Positions 37,780 to 47,354 of a stretch of 64,000 nt of DNA are shown one piece after another. Each line of letters starts with the position of its first letter. The first letter of the stretch is position 1. The position numbers were made by a program, and so were the translations under genes. The notes under the pieces are model-generated. The model was not told the DNA's origin, made no database searches, and saw only the letters and a list, made by a program, of their open reading frames with translations. Source of the DNA: Phocaeicola plebeius (GTDB lineage: Bacteria; Bacteroidota; Bacteroidia; Bacteroidales; Bacteroidaceae); the NCBI RefSeq assembly GCF_003437535.1, contig NZ_QSQT01000006.1:80331-144330 (forward strand). Reading direction: 5' to 3'.

Positions 37780-38321
37780 CACTTCAGCAGTTCATCTATC
37801 TTCTTACAAAGGGAAGCAAACTCCTCTTCATTATACAAGCGAGTCATCATCACGATTTTACCCTCTTTATCTATCAGCACGTTACGGGTGATTCCGGCAT
37901 TGCGTTCCGCATATTTGGCAAAAATATCTGCTCCCGGGTCAAGTCCTAACGGATAAGTCACTCCTGTCTGCTTGGCAAAGGCTTTCACTCGTTCCAGCGG
38001 CTCGTCACGGTCAATTCCATAAAGCGCAAAGGAAGCATTGTCCTTATGTTTCTGCCAGATGTCTTTTTCAATAAAGGGCATTTCCTTACGGCAGACTCCA
38101 CACCAGCTTGCGGTAAACTGCAACATGACTACCTTTCCCTTAAGTTCTGACAATTTCACCTTGCGTCCGTCCGTCAGCTTCATTTCAAAGTCGGGAGCCG
38201 TATCGCCTACCTTGACAATATATCCGGCTGCATCAGGAACCGGCTGAGAGGCTGTAAGTGGTGCATGGCCGCCTAAAAGTCCCATCAATGTCAATGCAAA
38301 AATAAGCTTCTTCATACTCAT
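37779..38321 (-). CDS. TlpA-like periplasmic thiol-disulfide protein
   Basis: A 180-residue exported thioredoxin-fold protein. The signal peptide (MKKLIFALTLMGLLGGHAP) is followed by an AhpC/TSA-type domain with GDTAPDFEMKLTDGRKV and the redox motif WCGVC. It probably reduces or oxidises periplasmic cysteines. Upstream on the minus strand a -7 box TATCTTTG (38341-38348) lies 20 bp before the start. The next gene, an amidase, begins on its stop codon, so the two form an operon. Confidence 0.9.
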   Translation of the reverse strand: MSMKKLIFALTLMGLLGGHAPLTASQPVPDAAGYIVKVGDTAPDFEMKLTDGRKVKLSELKGKVVMLQFTASWCGVCRKEMPFIEKDIWQKHKDNASFALYGIDRDEPLERVKAFAKQTGVTYPLGLDPGADIFAKYAERNAGITRNVLIDKEGKIVMMTRLYNEEEFASLCKKIDELLK

Positions 38322-38477
38322 TCTAAATTATATTTCGGCTCAAAGATAGTACAAAAAATTAAAATACAGACACATTCGACAAGAAACCTGTCTGCAAAAA
38401 GAATATCAGAAAGTGCGAAAAGGGCCGAAAGAAAATGCTTTTTATTACTTTTCGGTATGTTTATACAGAAACTTTAT

Positions 38478-38485
38478 TAACTTTG
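38478..38485 (+). promoter_or_regulatory. -7 element of the XRE-cupin/ligase operon
   Basis: TAACTTTG matches TAnnTTTG, about 68 bp before the ATG at 38553; -33 is weak. Confidence 0.4.
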
Positions 38486-38552
38486 CGAATTATGAAGAAC
38501 AAAGCGTACACCCTTGCGCTTTTATTGTAAATCAACATAAAAGAGAAGAACT

Positions 38553-39131
38553 ATGGATTGCACAAACATCATCGGAGAAAAAATAAAATCGCTCCGAACC
38601 AATCAAGAAATAAGTATACAGGAACTGGCAGAACGCGCAGGGCTGACCGTGGAACAGGTAAGTCGCATTGAGGAAAACATTGACATTCCTTCGCTGGCTC
38701 CGCTGATTAAAATAGCACGTGCATTGGGAGTACGTCTGGGCACTTTCCTGGACGACCAGACCAGTGAAGCCGGACCGGTTATCTGCCGCAAAGGTGAGGC
38801 GGACGATACCATCGGATTTTCAAACAACGCTACGCATGCCCGCCAGCACATGCATTATCATTCATTGTCAAAAAGCAAGGTGGACCGTCACATGGAACCG
38901 TTCATCATCGACATCGACGCCAACGACGAAAAAGACTTCTTTCTGTCGGCACATGAAGGAGAAGAGTTTATCATGGTACTGAAAGGGGAACTGGAAATCA
39001 GTTATGGAAAAAGTAACTATCGCCTGAAAGAGGGAGATACCATTTATTATGATTCCATCGTACCGCACCATGTACACACAGCCGAAGGACAGGCTGCACA
39101 AATTCTGGCCGTAGTCTACACTCCGGTATAA
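38553..39131 (+). CDS. XRE-cupin transcriptional regulator
   Basis: A 192-residue protein with an N-terminal helix-turn-helix (about residues 8-62: [25 protein letters not shown], in short [16 protein letters not shown]) and a C-terminal cupin barrel (about 110-190: [32 protein letters not shown]). Regulators of this class sense a small metabolite through the cupin domain. It lies 23 bp before an acyl-CoA ligase gene in the same direction, which it probably controls; the ligand might be the acyl-CoA or free fatty acid, but that is inference. Confidence 0.92.
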   Translation: MDCTNIIGEKIKSLRTNQEISIQELAERAGLTVEQVSRIEENIDIPSLAPLIKIARALGVRLGTFLDDQTSEAGPVICRKGEADDTIGFSNNATHARQHMHYHSLSKSKVDRHMEPFIIDIDANDEKDFFLSAHEGEEFIMVLKGELEISYGKSNYRLKEGDTIYYDSIVPHHVHTAEGQAAQILAVVYTPV

Positions 39132-39154
39132 GTCTCACACAAATCTTCAACGAC

Positions 39155-40807
39155 ATGTTACAACTTTCTGAAAAAACATTAGGCGACTGGCTGGAGCATT
39201 GGGCGGAAGTGACTCCGGACAAAGAATACATTGTATATTCCGACCGCAACTTGCGTTTTACGTGGAAACAGTTTAACGAGCGTGTGGACCACATGGCCAA
39301 AGGTTTGCTGGCCATCGGCGTGAAAAAAGATACTCACGTGGGCATCTGGGCCCGCAATGTGCCCGACTGGCTGACATTTCTGTATGCCTGTGCCAAAATT
39401 GGTGCCGTGGCCGTTACGGTCAACACGAACTACAAGCAGGCGGAACTGGAGTACCTCTGCGAAAACTCCGACATGCATACTCTGTGTATCGTAGACGGAG
39501 AAAAGGACAGCAACTTCGTGGAAATGACCTACACCATGCTGCCCGAACTGAAACTCTTCGAACGGGGCCACATGAAGAGCAAACGCTTCCCTCACATGCG
39601 CAATGTGGTGTACATCGGTCAGGAGAAATACCGGGGTATGTATAACACGGCAGAGATTCTGCTGTTAGGAAGCAACATTGACGATGAGGAACTGATTAAC
39701 GCCAAGAAACTGGTAAGCTGCCATGATACGGTGAACATGCAGTATACTTCCGGTACTACGGGATTCCCGAAAGGGGTCATGCTTACCCATTATAATATTG
39801 CCAACAACGGATTTCTAACCGGTGAGCACATGAAGTTCACGGCCGATGATAAGTTGTGCGTATGTGTTCCGCTTTTCCATTGCTTCGGTGTGGTACTGGC
39901 CACCATGAACTGCCTGACGCATGGCTGCACACAGGTCATGATAGAACGCTTCGATCCGTTGCTCGTACTGGCTTCCATACACAAGGAACGCTGTACGGCT
40001 CTCTACGGTGTACCGACCATGTTCATTGCCGAACTGCATCACCCCATGTTCCCCATGTTCGACTTGTCGAGCCTGCGCACGGGTATCATGGCCGGCTCTC
40101 TCTGCCCTGTGGAACTGATGAAACAGGTGGAAGAAAAAATGTTTATGCGCGTCACCAGTGTATACGGACTGACAGAGGCCTCACCGGGTATGACCCACAG
40201 CCGCATTGACGACGATCCGGAAGTACGTTACACCACTGTAGGACATGACTTTGAGTTCACGGAAGTGAAAGTAATCGACCCAAATACCGGAGAAGAATGC
40301 CCGGTAGGTGTACAAGGCGAAATGTGTAACCGAGGGTACAACACCATGAAAGGTTACTACAAAAACCCGGAAGCCACAGCCGAGGTGATTGACGCCAACG
40401 GATTCCTACATTCCGGTGACTTGGGAGTAAAAGATGAAAACGGAAACTATCGCATTACGGGCCGCATCAAGGACATGATTATTCGCGGAGGAGAAAATAT
40501 TTACCCGCGCGAAATCGAAGAATTCCTCTACAAGATGCCGGGCATCAAGGATGTGCAGGTGGCCGGAGTTCCTTCCAAAAAATACGGCGAGGCAGTGGGA
40601 GCTTTCATCATCCTGCACGAAGGATACACCATGAACGAATTTGATGTACGTGAGTTTTGTCAGGGAAAAATAGCCCGCTACAAAATTCCCAAATACATTT
40701 TCTTCGTAAAGGAATTCCCCATGACAGGAAGCGGAAAAATCCAGAAATTCAAACTGAAAGATTTAAGTCTGAAACTGTGTGCCGAACAAGGCATCGAAAT
40801 CATATAA
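39155..40807 (+). CDS. AMP-dependent acyl-CoA synthetase
   Basis: A 550-residue adenylating enzyme that joins a carboxylic acid to CoA with ATP. Visible: P-loop [11 protein letters not shown] near residue 190, A5 motif [11 protein letters not shown]7 [13 protein letters not shown]8 [20 protein letters not shown] and the A10 Lys in [10 protein letters not shown]. The sequence resembles medium/long-chain fatty-acid ligases (FadD/YngI). It is the second gene of an operon with the XRE-cupin regulator and ends at a terminator at 40812. Substrate chain length cannot be told from the sequence. Confidence 0.93.
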   Translation: MLQLSEKTLGDWLEHWAEVTPDKEYIVYSDRNLRFTWKQFNERVDHMAKGLLAIGVKKDTHVGIWARNVPDWLTFLYACAKIGAVAVTVNTNYKQAELEYLCENSDMHTLCIVDGEKDSNFVEMTYTMLPELKLFERGHMKSKRFPHMRNVVYIGQEKYRGMYNTAEILLLGSNIDDEELINAKKLVSCHDTVNMQYTSGTTGFPKGVMLTHYNIANNGFLTGEHMKFTADDKLCVCVPLFHCFGVVLATMNCLTHGCTQVMIERFDPLLVLASIHKERCTALYGVPTMFIAELHHPMFPMFDLSSLRTGIMAGSLCPVELMKQVEEKMFMRVTSVYGLTEASPGMTHSRIDDDPEVRYTTVGHDFEFTEVKVIDPNTGEECPVGVQGEMCNRGYNTMKGYYKNPEATAEVIDANGFLHSGDLGVKDENGNYRITGRIKDMIIRGGENIYPREIEEFLYKMPGIKDVQVAGVPSKKYGEAVGAFIILHEGYTMNEFDVREFCQGKIARYKIPKYIFFVKEFPMTGSGKIQKFKLKDLSLKLCAEQGIEII

Positions 40808-40811
40808 AAAA

Positions 40812-40859
40812 CGGCCCGGAATCCTTCTTTCTCAAGAACAGATTCCGGGCCGGAATTTT
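40812..40859 (+). terminator. Terminator after acyl-CoA ligase
   Basis: CGGCCCGGAATC (40812-40823) pairs with GATTCCGGGCCG (40841-40852), followed by GAATTTTA. Confidence 0.75.
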
Positions 40860-40877
40860 ATCGACAAATTGCTTGAT

Positions 40878-41585
40878 TTATTTCTTTACAATCTTCACCA
40901 GCAATGTCTTGCTGTCTAAGTTGCCTTTGGTGTCGTATGCTTCCGATTTCACCAGTCCCACTCCTTTGGCATACCATTCAGTCACGCGCAGTGTAGTGGT
41001 TTTCAGCACAATCTTTGTACGCTGCAGGTAAGAAATCTTCACACAGTCAAACTTTCCGGCTGTAGTGCTGATGGTTTCATTTCCCATGTAAGCTGCACCA
41101 GACACATTCACTTCATTCTTCAACATATTACGAACTACCTGATAAGAGCGGTCAGGAATACTTTCCCCACCTTTGGCACCGTCTTTGATAGTAAATGAAT
41201 TATCGCCTTTAAACTTGAGCTTCTCCAGCAAACCTAAACGGGCAGCCTCGTTGTATTTAGCAGGGTCGGAATCAGAATCCACATACGGACCGTACATCAA
41301 ATCTTCCGTACATACCGTATTGGCTCCATCGTAGCTCCAGTTGAACAAGGTATAGCTAGTATTGTTCTTTGCCTTTGTAGTGACAATCTTATCATAGTAG
41401 GCAGCCTGAAGCTTTCCGTCCACTTTCTCTACCTTACTTACGGTCATGGTTTCATCCGATGTGCTCTGACCGATTTCATCGTAATTCACATAGTGCAGTT
41501 CTGTACCCTCTGTCGTGCAGAAATATTGTGCCTGCATGGAATGGCAAGCCAAAACCGCTGCCACCAAAAACATTAGCCTCTTCAT
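40878..41585 (-). CDS. Secreted TapB-like (DUF3108-type) protein
   Basis: A 235-residue exported protein with a signal peptide (MKRLMFLVAAVLACHSMQAQ). The body is all beta-like with YFCTTEGTELHYVNYD at the start, AGKFDCVKISY in the middle and TEWYAKGVGLVKSEAYD near the end. This pattern is that of TapB/DUF3108-like periplasmic proteins; function unknown. The ATG at 41585 was chosen because it starts the signal peptide. Its -7 box (TATGTTTG, minus strand, 41615-41622) lies back to back with that of the divergent TPR gene. Confidence 0.82.
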   Translation of the reverse strand: MKRLMFLVAAVLACHSMQAQYFCTTEGTELHYVNYDEIGQSTSDETMTVSKVEKVDGKLQAAYYDKIVTTKAKNNTSYTLFNWSYDGANTVCTEDLMYGPYVDSDSDPAKYNEAARLGLLEKLKFKGDNSFTIKDGAKGGESIPDRSYQVVRNMLKNEVNVSGAAYMGNETISTTAGKFDCVKISYLQRTKIVLKTTTLRVTEWYAKGVGLVKSEAYDTKGNLDSKTLLVKIVKK

Positions 41586-41645
41586 AGTTTCATCTTTTAA
41601 AGTAAAATACGGTACAAACATACAAATTTCTTTCTTTTTTCTGCC

Positions 41646-41653
41646 TATCTTTG
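41646..41653 (+). promoter_or_regulatory. -7 element of the TPR gene
   Basis: TATCTTTG, 30 bp before the ATG at 41683. It excludes the longer frame from 41515, which runs antisense into the neighbouring gene. Confidence 0.5.
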
Positions 41654-41682
41654 CCACAGAAAAAACATTAAATCAGTTTATC

Positions 41683-42636
41683 ATGGGATTATTATCATCT
41701 TTATTCGGAAAAAGTAAATCCGATGCAAACGAACAAGAGAAACAAGACAAGAAGAATTTCGACATCCTGAAATATGACGGCATCCGTGCCCGCAACATGG
41801 GCAAGCTGCCCTACGCCATCAAATGTTTTGAAGAAGCAGTGGCACATCAAGAAGAAAAGGAAACGCTGGGTTTACTGGCCAGTGCATATCTTCAGGCCAA
41901 CCGTACGGAGGATGCACGTATCACCCTTGACCGGCTGATTGCCCAAGATGAGACAAACGTACAGGCCTTGCTGTCTCTGGCCAGCGTATGCTATATACAA
42001 GAGGACTATGAAGGTATGGAGAAAGCCAGCCAGAAAGCCATCGCCCTGGATGAAAAGAATGCCCAGGCTTACTACTTAGCCGCTCGTGCAGCACGTGGCT
42101 TGAAAAATGACTTGCAAGCCATTGTCATGCTGACTAAGGCCATCGTACAAAACGAGAGTTTCACAGAAGCTTATCTTCTGCGTGCCGAAGTGCTGTGGGA
42201 AATGCGCCAGGCGAAAGATGCGCTCAATGACTTGGAGCAGGTACTGAAACTGAATCCGGAAGAAGAGGAAGCGCTTCTCCTGAAAGCTACCATCCACATC
42301 GGTATGGGAGAAAATCAGGAAGGAGAAGCATGCGTGGAACAAGTTATAGCTTTGAACCCGTTCAACGTGAAAGCGTATTTGCTGAAAGGTGGCTTGCTGA
42401 TAGAGGAAAAACAACTGGACAAGGCACTCGAGAATTATCAGGAAGCTATTGAACTGATTCCGCAGGAAGCGCAACTGTACCAGGAAAGAGGACGCGTTCA
42501 CCTGCTGATGGGCGACAAGGCCGGTGCAGCAGAAGACATGAAAAAGGCCATCGAGCTGGCTCCTGAAAAAGAGAACCTGATTTCCGGCAATTTCAATAAC
42601 TTTGAAAAGAGCAATCTGCAAACCGGAATCTACTAA
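41683..42636 (+). CDS. Tetratricopeptide-repeat protein
   Basis: A 317-residue protein made of about eight TPR units (for example KLPYAIKCFEEAVAHQ, NEETNVQALLSLASVCYIQE-like segments, QLDKALENYQEAIELIPQ), following a short N-terminal stretch MGLLSSLFGKSKSD. No signal peptide or membrane span is seen, so it is probably cytoplasmic or loosely attached to the membrane. TPRs bind partner proteins, but no partner is suggested by the neighbourhood. The start follows the -7 box at 41646. A very strong terminator follows at 42649. Confidence 0.88.
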   Translation: MGLLSSLFGKSKSDANEQEKQDKKNFDILKYDGIRARNMGKLPYAIKCFEEAVAHQEEKETLGLLASAYLQANRTEDARITLDRLIAQDETNVQALLSLASVCYIQEDYEGMEKASQKAIALDEKNAQAYYLAARAARGLKNDLQAIVMLTKAIVQNESFTEAYLLRAEVLWEMRQAKDALNDLEQVLKLNPEEEEALLLKATIHIGMGENQEGEACVEQVIALNPFNVKAYLLKGGLLIEEKQLDKALENYQEAIELIPQEAQLYQERGRVHLLMGDKAGAAEDMKKAIELAPEKENLISGNFNNFEKSNLQTGIY

Positions 42637-42648
42637 ACGATACTTCTC

Positions 42649-42702
42649 AAAAAGAACGGGTGCGGAACATTCATTCAATGAAATTCCGCACCCGTTCTTT
42701 TT
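42649..42702. terminator. Bidirectional terminator
   Basis: A 17-bp perfect stem (42651-42667 with 42684-42700) with A-run and T-run at the ends, between the convergent TPR and aminotransferase genes. Confidence 0.9.
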
Positions 42703-42718
42703 ATATATAATAAATGCA

Positions 42719-43888
42719 TTAAAGTGCTTCGTAAGCTGCTTTCAATTGCTGTAAGGCCTTTTCAAGTGTCACACGCGGACAACCTACATTCATTCGCATA
42801 AAGCCTGCTCCTTCCTTACCGAACATCTCTCCATCGTTCAATGCCAGTCCGGCTTTGTCGACGAAGAAAGCATTCAATGCTTCGTGCGACAATCCCAGTT
42901 CGCGACAATCCAGCCAAATCAGGTAAGAAGCCTGCGGACGCATCACCTTAATCTTAGGAGTATGTGCTTTTGTATAGGCATCTGCATAGTCAATATTTCC
43001 CTGAATATAAGCCAGACACTGTTTCAGCCACTCCTCTCCTTCAGTGTAAGCAGCGGTTACGGCAGGCCAGGCAAATACATGTCCCGCATTCAGTTCTCCT
43101 GCATCCAGGTAAGTCACAAAACGTGAACGAAGTCCTTCATTGTAAATAATGGTATGCGAAGCGGCTACTCCCGGCATATTGAAAGTCTTGCTGGGTGCCA
43201 TGAAAGTAACGGAGTTGTTGCGGGCTTTTTCTGACACCATGGCAAAAGGCAGATGCTGATAAGGCGGTAAAGTCAAGTCGGCATGAATTTCATCCGAAAA
43301 GACAATCACATTGTCATCAGCACAGATTTCGGCCAGTTCCTGCAATTCTTCTTTCTTCCAAACCACTCCTCCCGGGTTGTGAGGATTACACAGAATCAAT
43401 ACCCGCACTCCCTTTATGGAACGGCGAATCAAATCCAAATCCATACGATAATGTCCGTCCACTTCCTTCAGCGGGCATTCCACCAAGCGACGGTTGTTGC
43501 GTGTCACCAGCCAGGCAAAAGGATGGTACACCGGAGGCATAATCATAATCTTGTCGCCCGGCTTTGTGAAACAGTTGATAGCCATTCCCAAACCCGGTAC
43601 AATGCCCGGTACAAAATTGATTTCTTCCTTCTCTACCGACATGCCATAACGTTTCTTTACCCATCCGATAATAGACTGATAGTAATCGTCTGAACGGAAG
43701 GTATATCCCAACACCGGATGTTCGCAACGTTTGCGAATGGCTTCCAAGATAAACGGAGGTGTGGCAAAATCCATATCGGCCACCCACATCGGAATCAAAT
43801 CAGACTTTCCCCATACGTTTACCATACCGTCTACTTTCTCACTGCATGTGCCGCGACGGTCAATCACTTCATCAAAATTATAGTTCAT
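42719..43888 (-). CDS. MalY/PatB-family aminotransferase (C-S lyase)
   Basis: A 389-residue PLP enzyme of aminotransferase class I. The PLP Lys lies in TFMAPSKTFNMPG, with the DEIHADL Asp and the conserved LCNPHNPGG segment. PatB/MalY enzymes cleave cystathionine or cysteine to ammonia, pyruvate and a thiol. The ATG at 43888 gives the family N-terminus (MNYNFDEVIDRRGTCSEKVD); the longer frame to 43954 is not needed. A -7 box TACCTTTG (minus strand) lies at 43936-43943. It is monocistronic. Confidence 0.92.
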   Translation of the reverse strand: MNYNFDEVIDRRGTCSEKVDGMVNVWGKSDLIPMWVADMDFATPPFILEAIRKRCEHPVLGYTFRSDDYYQSIIGWVKKRYGMSVEKEEINFVPGIVPGLGMAINCFTKPGDKIMIMPPVYHPFAWLVTRNNRRLVECPLKEVDGHYRMDLDLIRRSIKGVRVLILCNPHNPGGVVWKKEELQELAEICADDNVIVFSDEIHADLTLPPYQHLPFAMVSEKARNNSVTFMAPSKTFNMPGVAASHTIIYNEGLRSRFVTYLDAGELNAGHVFAWPAVTAAYTEGEEWLKQCLAYIQGNIDYADAYTKAHTPKIKVMRPQASYLIWLDCRELGLSHEALNAFFVDKAGLALNDGEMFGKEGAGFMRMNVGCPRVTLEKALQQLKAAYEAL

Positions 43889-44013
43889 GTTCTTATTTAT
43901 TTTGGCTGTTTTACAAATGAAATATCTCTGTACAACAAAGGTAAGAAAATACATTCATATCCGCCATTCTGAGGCTATTTTTTAAAAATAAGAAGAAAAA
44001 GTTTGTCGGAACA

Positions 44014-44043
44014 TTTGTTTTTTAAAGAAAAGTATTACATTTG
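44014..44043 (+). promoter_or_regulatory. Promoter of the Phe/Tyr operon
   Basis: TTTG at 44014-44017, 18 bp spacer, TACATTTG at 44036-44043. It is 30 bp before the leader peptide ATG. Confidence 0.7.
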
Positions 44044-44073
44044 CAGCAGAAATAACAACAAAATAACAAACAA

Positions 44074-44163
44074 ATGAGAACATTTGCATCATACTTCTTC
44101 TTTTACTTTTATTTCTTTTACTTTAGCAATGAAGTGAAGCGGGAGTTTGCATGCATACGTTAA
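44074..44163 (+). CDS. Phe/Tyr leader peptide of the pheA operon attenuator
   Basis: A 29-residue ORF beginning MRTFAS and then holding eleven aromatic residues in a row (YFFFYFYFFYF), nine Phe and four Tyr in all, ending ACIR. It lies between the operon promoter and an intrinsic terminator, 77 bp before pheA. A ribosome short of charged tRNA-Phe or tRNA-Tyr would stall in the aromatic run. The bases just after the run (44136-44144) can pair with the left arm of the terminator. This is the classic pheL layout of enterobacteria, and the mixed Phe/Tyr codons suit an operon that makes both amino acids. Confidence 0.85.
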   Translation: MRTFASYFFFYFYFFYFSNEVKREFACIR

Positions 44164-44225
44164 TAGAGAAAACAAGAATGAAATGATAATACAAAGTCCC
44201 GCTTCGATGGAGCGGGACTTTTTTT
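44136..44225 (+). promoter_or_regulatory. Antiterminator/terminator switch of the pheA attenuator
   Basis: GAAGCGGGA (44136-44144) is the exact complement of TCCCGCTTC (44197-44205), which is also part of the terminator's left arm. Forming this 9-bp antiterminator stem excludes the terminator. A third option, pairing of 44131-44139 with the upstream CTTC-rich part of the leader coding region, would free the terminator when translation proceeds normally. Confidence 0.75.
44193..44225 (+). terminator. Attenuator terminator upstream of pheA
   Basis: AAAGTCCCGCT (44193-44203) pairs with AGCGGGACTTT (44211-44221) around TTCGATGG, followed by T to 44225. Confidence 0.9.
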
Positions 44226-44240
44226 ATAGTTACACAAAAG

Positions 44241-45083
44241 ATGAAGAAGATAGCCATACAAGGAGTTCCGGGCTCGTATCACGACATTGCAGCCCATAAG
44301 TTTTTCAAGGATGAAGAAATCGAACTGATTTGCTGCAACACATTCGAAGAGGTGTTCGATAACCTGAAAAAAGACAGCAGCATCATCGGAATGATTGCCA
44401 TTGAGAATACGATTGCCGGAAGTCTCCTTCACAATTACGAATTGCTCAGAGACAGTGGAGCTACGATTATTGGAGAACACAAATTACGAATCAGCCACAG
44501 CATCATGTGTCTGCCCGGAGAAGACTGGAGTACACTGACAGAGGTAAACTCCCACCCGGTAGCACTGGCACAATGCCGGGATTTCCTGCAACACCATCCA
44601 CAACTGAAGGTGGTAGAAACGGAAGATACCGCAGGCAGCGCACGCGACATCAAGGAAAAGGGATTAAAAGGACATGCTGCCATCTGCTCCAAATATGCAG
44701 CCGAGCTTTACGGCATGAAAATCCTGCAGGAAGGCATTGAAACCAACAAGCATAATTTCACCCGCTTTCTGGTGATATGCGATCCCTGGATGGCCGACGA
44801 ACTGAAAGACCGTTCCAAAATCAACAAGGCCAACATTGTTTTCTCCCTGCCTCATAATGAAGGAAGCTTGTCACAAGTGTTGTCCATCTTTTCGTTCTAT
44901 CACATTAACTTGACAAAAATACAGTCGTTGCCCATCATCGGGCGGGAATGGGAATACCTGTTCTACGTAGACGTGATGTTCAACGACTATTTGAGATACA
45001 AACAATCCATTGATGCAGTAATGCCATTAACCAAAGCACTTAAAATTTTAGGAGAATATGCAGAAGGAGAATCAACCTTATAA
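44241..45083 (+). CDS. pheA: Prephenate dehydratase
   Basis: A 280-residue enzyme converting prephenate to phenylpyruvate. The dehydratase domain is visible (MKKIAIQGVPGSYHDIAAHKFF, then the ligand-binding IENTIAGSLLHNYELL, and catalytic TRF in NKHNFTRFLVI). A C-terminal ACT domain for Phe feedback follows (KANIVFSLPHNEGSLSQVLSIF). The chorismate mutase domain of E. coli PheA is absent; here it is fused to DAHP synthase two genes on. It is the first gene after the attenuator and overlaps the next gene by 26 bp. Confidence 0.95.
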   Translation: MKKIAIQGVPGSYHDIAAHKFFKDEEIELICCNTFEEVFDNLKKDSSIIGMIAIENTIAGSLLHNYELLRDSGATIIGEHKLRISHSIMCLPGEDWSTLTEVNSHPVALAQCRDFLQHHPQLKVVETEDTAGSARDIKEKGLKGHAAICSKYAAELYGMKILQEGIETNKHNFTRFLVICDPWMADELKDRSKINKANIVFSLPHNEGSLSQVLSIFSFYHINLTKIQSLPIIGREWEYLFYVDVMFNDYLRYKQSIDAVMPLTKALKILGEYAEGESTL

Positions 45084-46248
45084 GATAGAGCCGGCCAGCC
45101 GACTGAGCCACGTCAGCGAATACTACTTTAGCCGGAAACTCAAAGAAGTGGCACGGATGAATGCCGAAGGAAAGAATGTCATCAGCTTAGGAATCGGAAG
45201 CCCGGACATGCCGCCTTCAGAAGAGACCATCAACGTGTTGTGTGAGAATGCCCGCAAGCCGGACGCACACGGCTACCAGCCTACGGTGGGAATACCGGAA
45301 CTGCGCAAAGCCATGGCCGACTGGTATAAAAGATGGTATGATGTAGACCTGGACCCGGCAACGGAAATCCAGCCGCTTATCGGTTCGAAGGAAGGTATCC
45401 TTCACGTCACACTTGCACTGGTGAACCCCGGTGACCAGGTGCTGGTTCCAAACCCCGGATACCCTACCTACACTTCACTGAACAAGATTTTGGGAAGTGA
45501 AATCGTGAACTACAACCTGCGGGAAGACAATCACTGGCAACCGGATTTCGAAGAGCTGGAAAAGATGGATTTAAGTCGGGTAAAAATCATGTGGACCAAC
45601 TATCCCAACATGCCGACCGGTGCCAATGCCACCATGGAGCTTTACGAGAAGCTGGTGGATTTTGCACACCGTCACCAGATTGTCATCGTCAACGACAATC
45701 CGTACAGTTTCATTCTGAACCGTAAACCTATCAGTATCCTGAACGTGCCGGGAGCCAAAGAATGCTGTATCGAGTTCAACTCCATGAGCAAGAGCCACAA
45801 CATGCCGGGATGGCGCGTAGGTATGCTGGCAACCAATGCCACTTTCGTACAGTGGATTCTGAAAATCAAGAGCAACATTGATTCCGGTACTTTCCGCCCC
45901 TTGCAGCTGGCAGCCGCACAGGCTTACCACAACAGCGCAGAATGGCACGAAGAAGCCAATATCCAGACTTACGCACGCCGCCGGAAACTGGCTGAAGAAA
46001 TTATGCATACCTTGGGATGTACCTTCGACCCGGAACAAGTAGGTATGTTCTTGTGGGGACGCATTCCAGACCACTATGCCGACGTAGAAGAACTGACCGA
46101 GAAAGTCTTGCACGAAGCCCGCGTGTTCATCACTCCGGGATTCATTTTCGGCAGCAACGGAAAACGGTATATCCGTATTTCACTCTGCGCCAAAGAGCCT
46201 CAACTGGAGGAGGCGTTAAAACGAATCCAGGCCATCATGAATAAATAA
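45058..46248 (+). CDS. Class I/II aminotransferase of the Phe/Tyr operon
   Basis: A 396-residue PLP enzyme. The PLP Lys lies in FNSMSKSHNMPGWRVG; ISLGIGSPDMPPSEET and LVPNPGYPTYTSL are typical for the LL-diaminopimelate/aspartate-type aminotransferases. Between prephenate dehydratase and DAHP synthase it most likely transaminates phenylpyruvate and hydroxyphenylpyruvate, or prephenate; that is inferred from position. It begins inside the 3' end of pheA (26-bp overlap), so it is translationally coupled. Confidence 0.92.
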   Translation: MQKENQPYKIEPASRLSHVSEYYFSRKLKEVARMNAEGKNVISLGIGSPDMPPSEETINVLCENARKPDAHGYQPTVGIPELRKAMADWYKRWYDVDLDPATEIQPLIGSKEGILHVTLALVNPGDQVLVPNPGYPTYTSLNKILGSEIVNYNLREDNHWQPDFEELEKMDLSRVKIMWTNYPNMPTGANATMELYEKLVDFAHRHQIVIVNDNPYSFILNRKPISILNVPGAKECCIEFNSMSKSHNMPGWRVGMLATNATFVQWILKIKSNIDSGTFRPLQLAAAQAYHNSAEWHEEANIQTYARRRKLAEEIMHTLGCTFDPEQVGMFLWGRIPDHYADVEELTEKVLHEARVFITPGFIFGSNGKRYIRISLCAKEPQLEEALKRIQAIMNK

Positions 46249-46271
46249 CATTACAAAAATCAAATACTACC

Positions 46272-47342
46272 ATGGAACAGTTAGATTTACTCCCTATTGA
46301 ACTGGAAGGTGTTTCTCAGGAACGCCCGTTGATCATTGCAGGCCCTTGCAGTGCCGAAACAGAAGAACAAGTTATGACTACAGCCAAGTCACTGTCTGAC
46401 AAAGGTATCAAGATATTCCGTGCCGGAATCTGGAAACCCCGCACCAAACCGGGAGGTTTCGAAGGTATCGGCGTGGAAGGACTTTCCTGGCTGAAAGAAG
46501 TGAAGAAGGAAACCGGCATGTACGTAGCCACGGAAGTAGCTACCGCCAAGCATGTGTACGAATGCCTGAAAGCTGATGTAGACATCGTATGGATTGGTGC
46601 CCGTACTACTGCCAACCCGTTTGCCGTACAGGAAATTGCCGATGCACTGAAAGGCGTGGATATTCCCGTCTATGTGAAGAATCCGGTAAACCCTGATCTA
46701 GAACTATGGATTGGTGCATTGGAACGCATCAACAATGCCGGACTGAAACGTATCGGTGCCATTCATCGTGGATTCTCTTCATACGACAAGAAAATTTACC
46801 GCAACCTGCCGCAGTGGCACATTCCTATCGAACTGCGCCGCCGTATCCCGAACCTGCCTATTATCTGCGACCCGAGCCATATCGGCGGAAAACGTGAACT
46901 GATTGCTCCGCTGTGCCAGCAGGCCATGGACTTAGGCTTCGACGGACTCATTATCGAATCACACTGCAATCCGGAATGTGCATGGAGCGATGCCGCACAG
47001 CAGGTTACTCCCGATATTCTAGACTACATCCTGAACCTACTCGTAATCCGTTCTGAGCATCAGACGACAGAAAACCTGAACGAGCTCCGCCGGCAGATTG
47101 ACGAATGTGACAACGACCTGATGGACATACTCGCCAAACGTATGCGTGTGTGCCGTGAAATCGGTACCTTCAAAAAGGAACATAACATGACCATCCTGCA
47201 GACCGGACGTTACAACGAAATTCTGGACAAGCGTGGCGCACAAGGCTCACTTTGCGGCATGGATTCCGATTTCGTCAAACAAGTATTCGAGCTGATTCAC
47301 GAAGAAAGCGTGCGCCAGCAAATGGAAATCATCAACAAATAA
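46272..47342 (+). CDS. Bifunctional DAHP synthase/chorismate mutase
   Basis: A 356-residue fusion. Residues 1-260 form a type I-beta DAHP synthase (IIAGPCSAETEEQ, GIWKPRTKPGGFEG, WIGARTTANPFAVQE, DPSHIGGKRELIAPL), joining phosphoenolpyruvate and erythrose-4-phosphate. Residues about 275-356 form an AroQ chorismate mutase (LNELRRQIDECDNDLMDILAKRM). It thus supplies both the entry and branch-point steps to PheA and TyrA in the same operon. The mutase domain may confer prephenate feedback on the synthase, as in related fusions. It is well placed for regulation through the leader peptide. Confidence 0.95.
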   Translation: MEQLDLLPIELEGVSQERPLIIAGPCSAETEEQVMTTAKSLSDKGIKIFRAGIWKPRTKPGGFEGIGVEGLSWLKEVKKETGMYVATEVATAKHVYECLKADVDIVWIGARTTANPFAVQEIADALKGVDIPVYVKNPVNPDLELWIGALERINNAGLKRIGAIHRGFSSYDKKIYRNLPQWHIPIELRRRIPNLPIICDPSHIGGKRELIAPLCQQAMDLGFDGLIIESHCNPECAWSDAAQQVTPDILDYILNLLVIRSEHQTTENLNELRRQIDECDNDLMDILAKRMRVCREIGTFKKEHNMTILQTGRYNEILDKRGAQGSLCGMDSDFVKQVFELIHEESVRQQMEIINK

Positions 47343-47354
47343 CAGAAACAAAGC

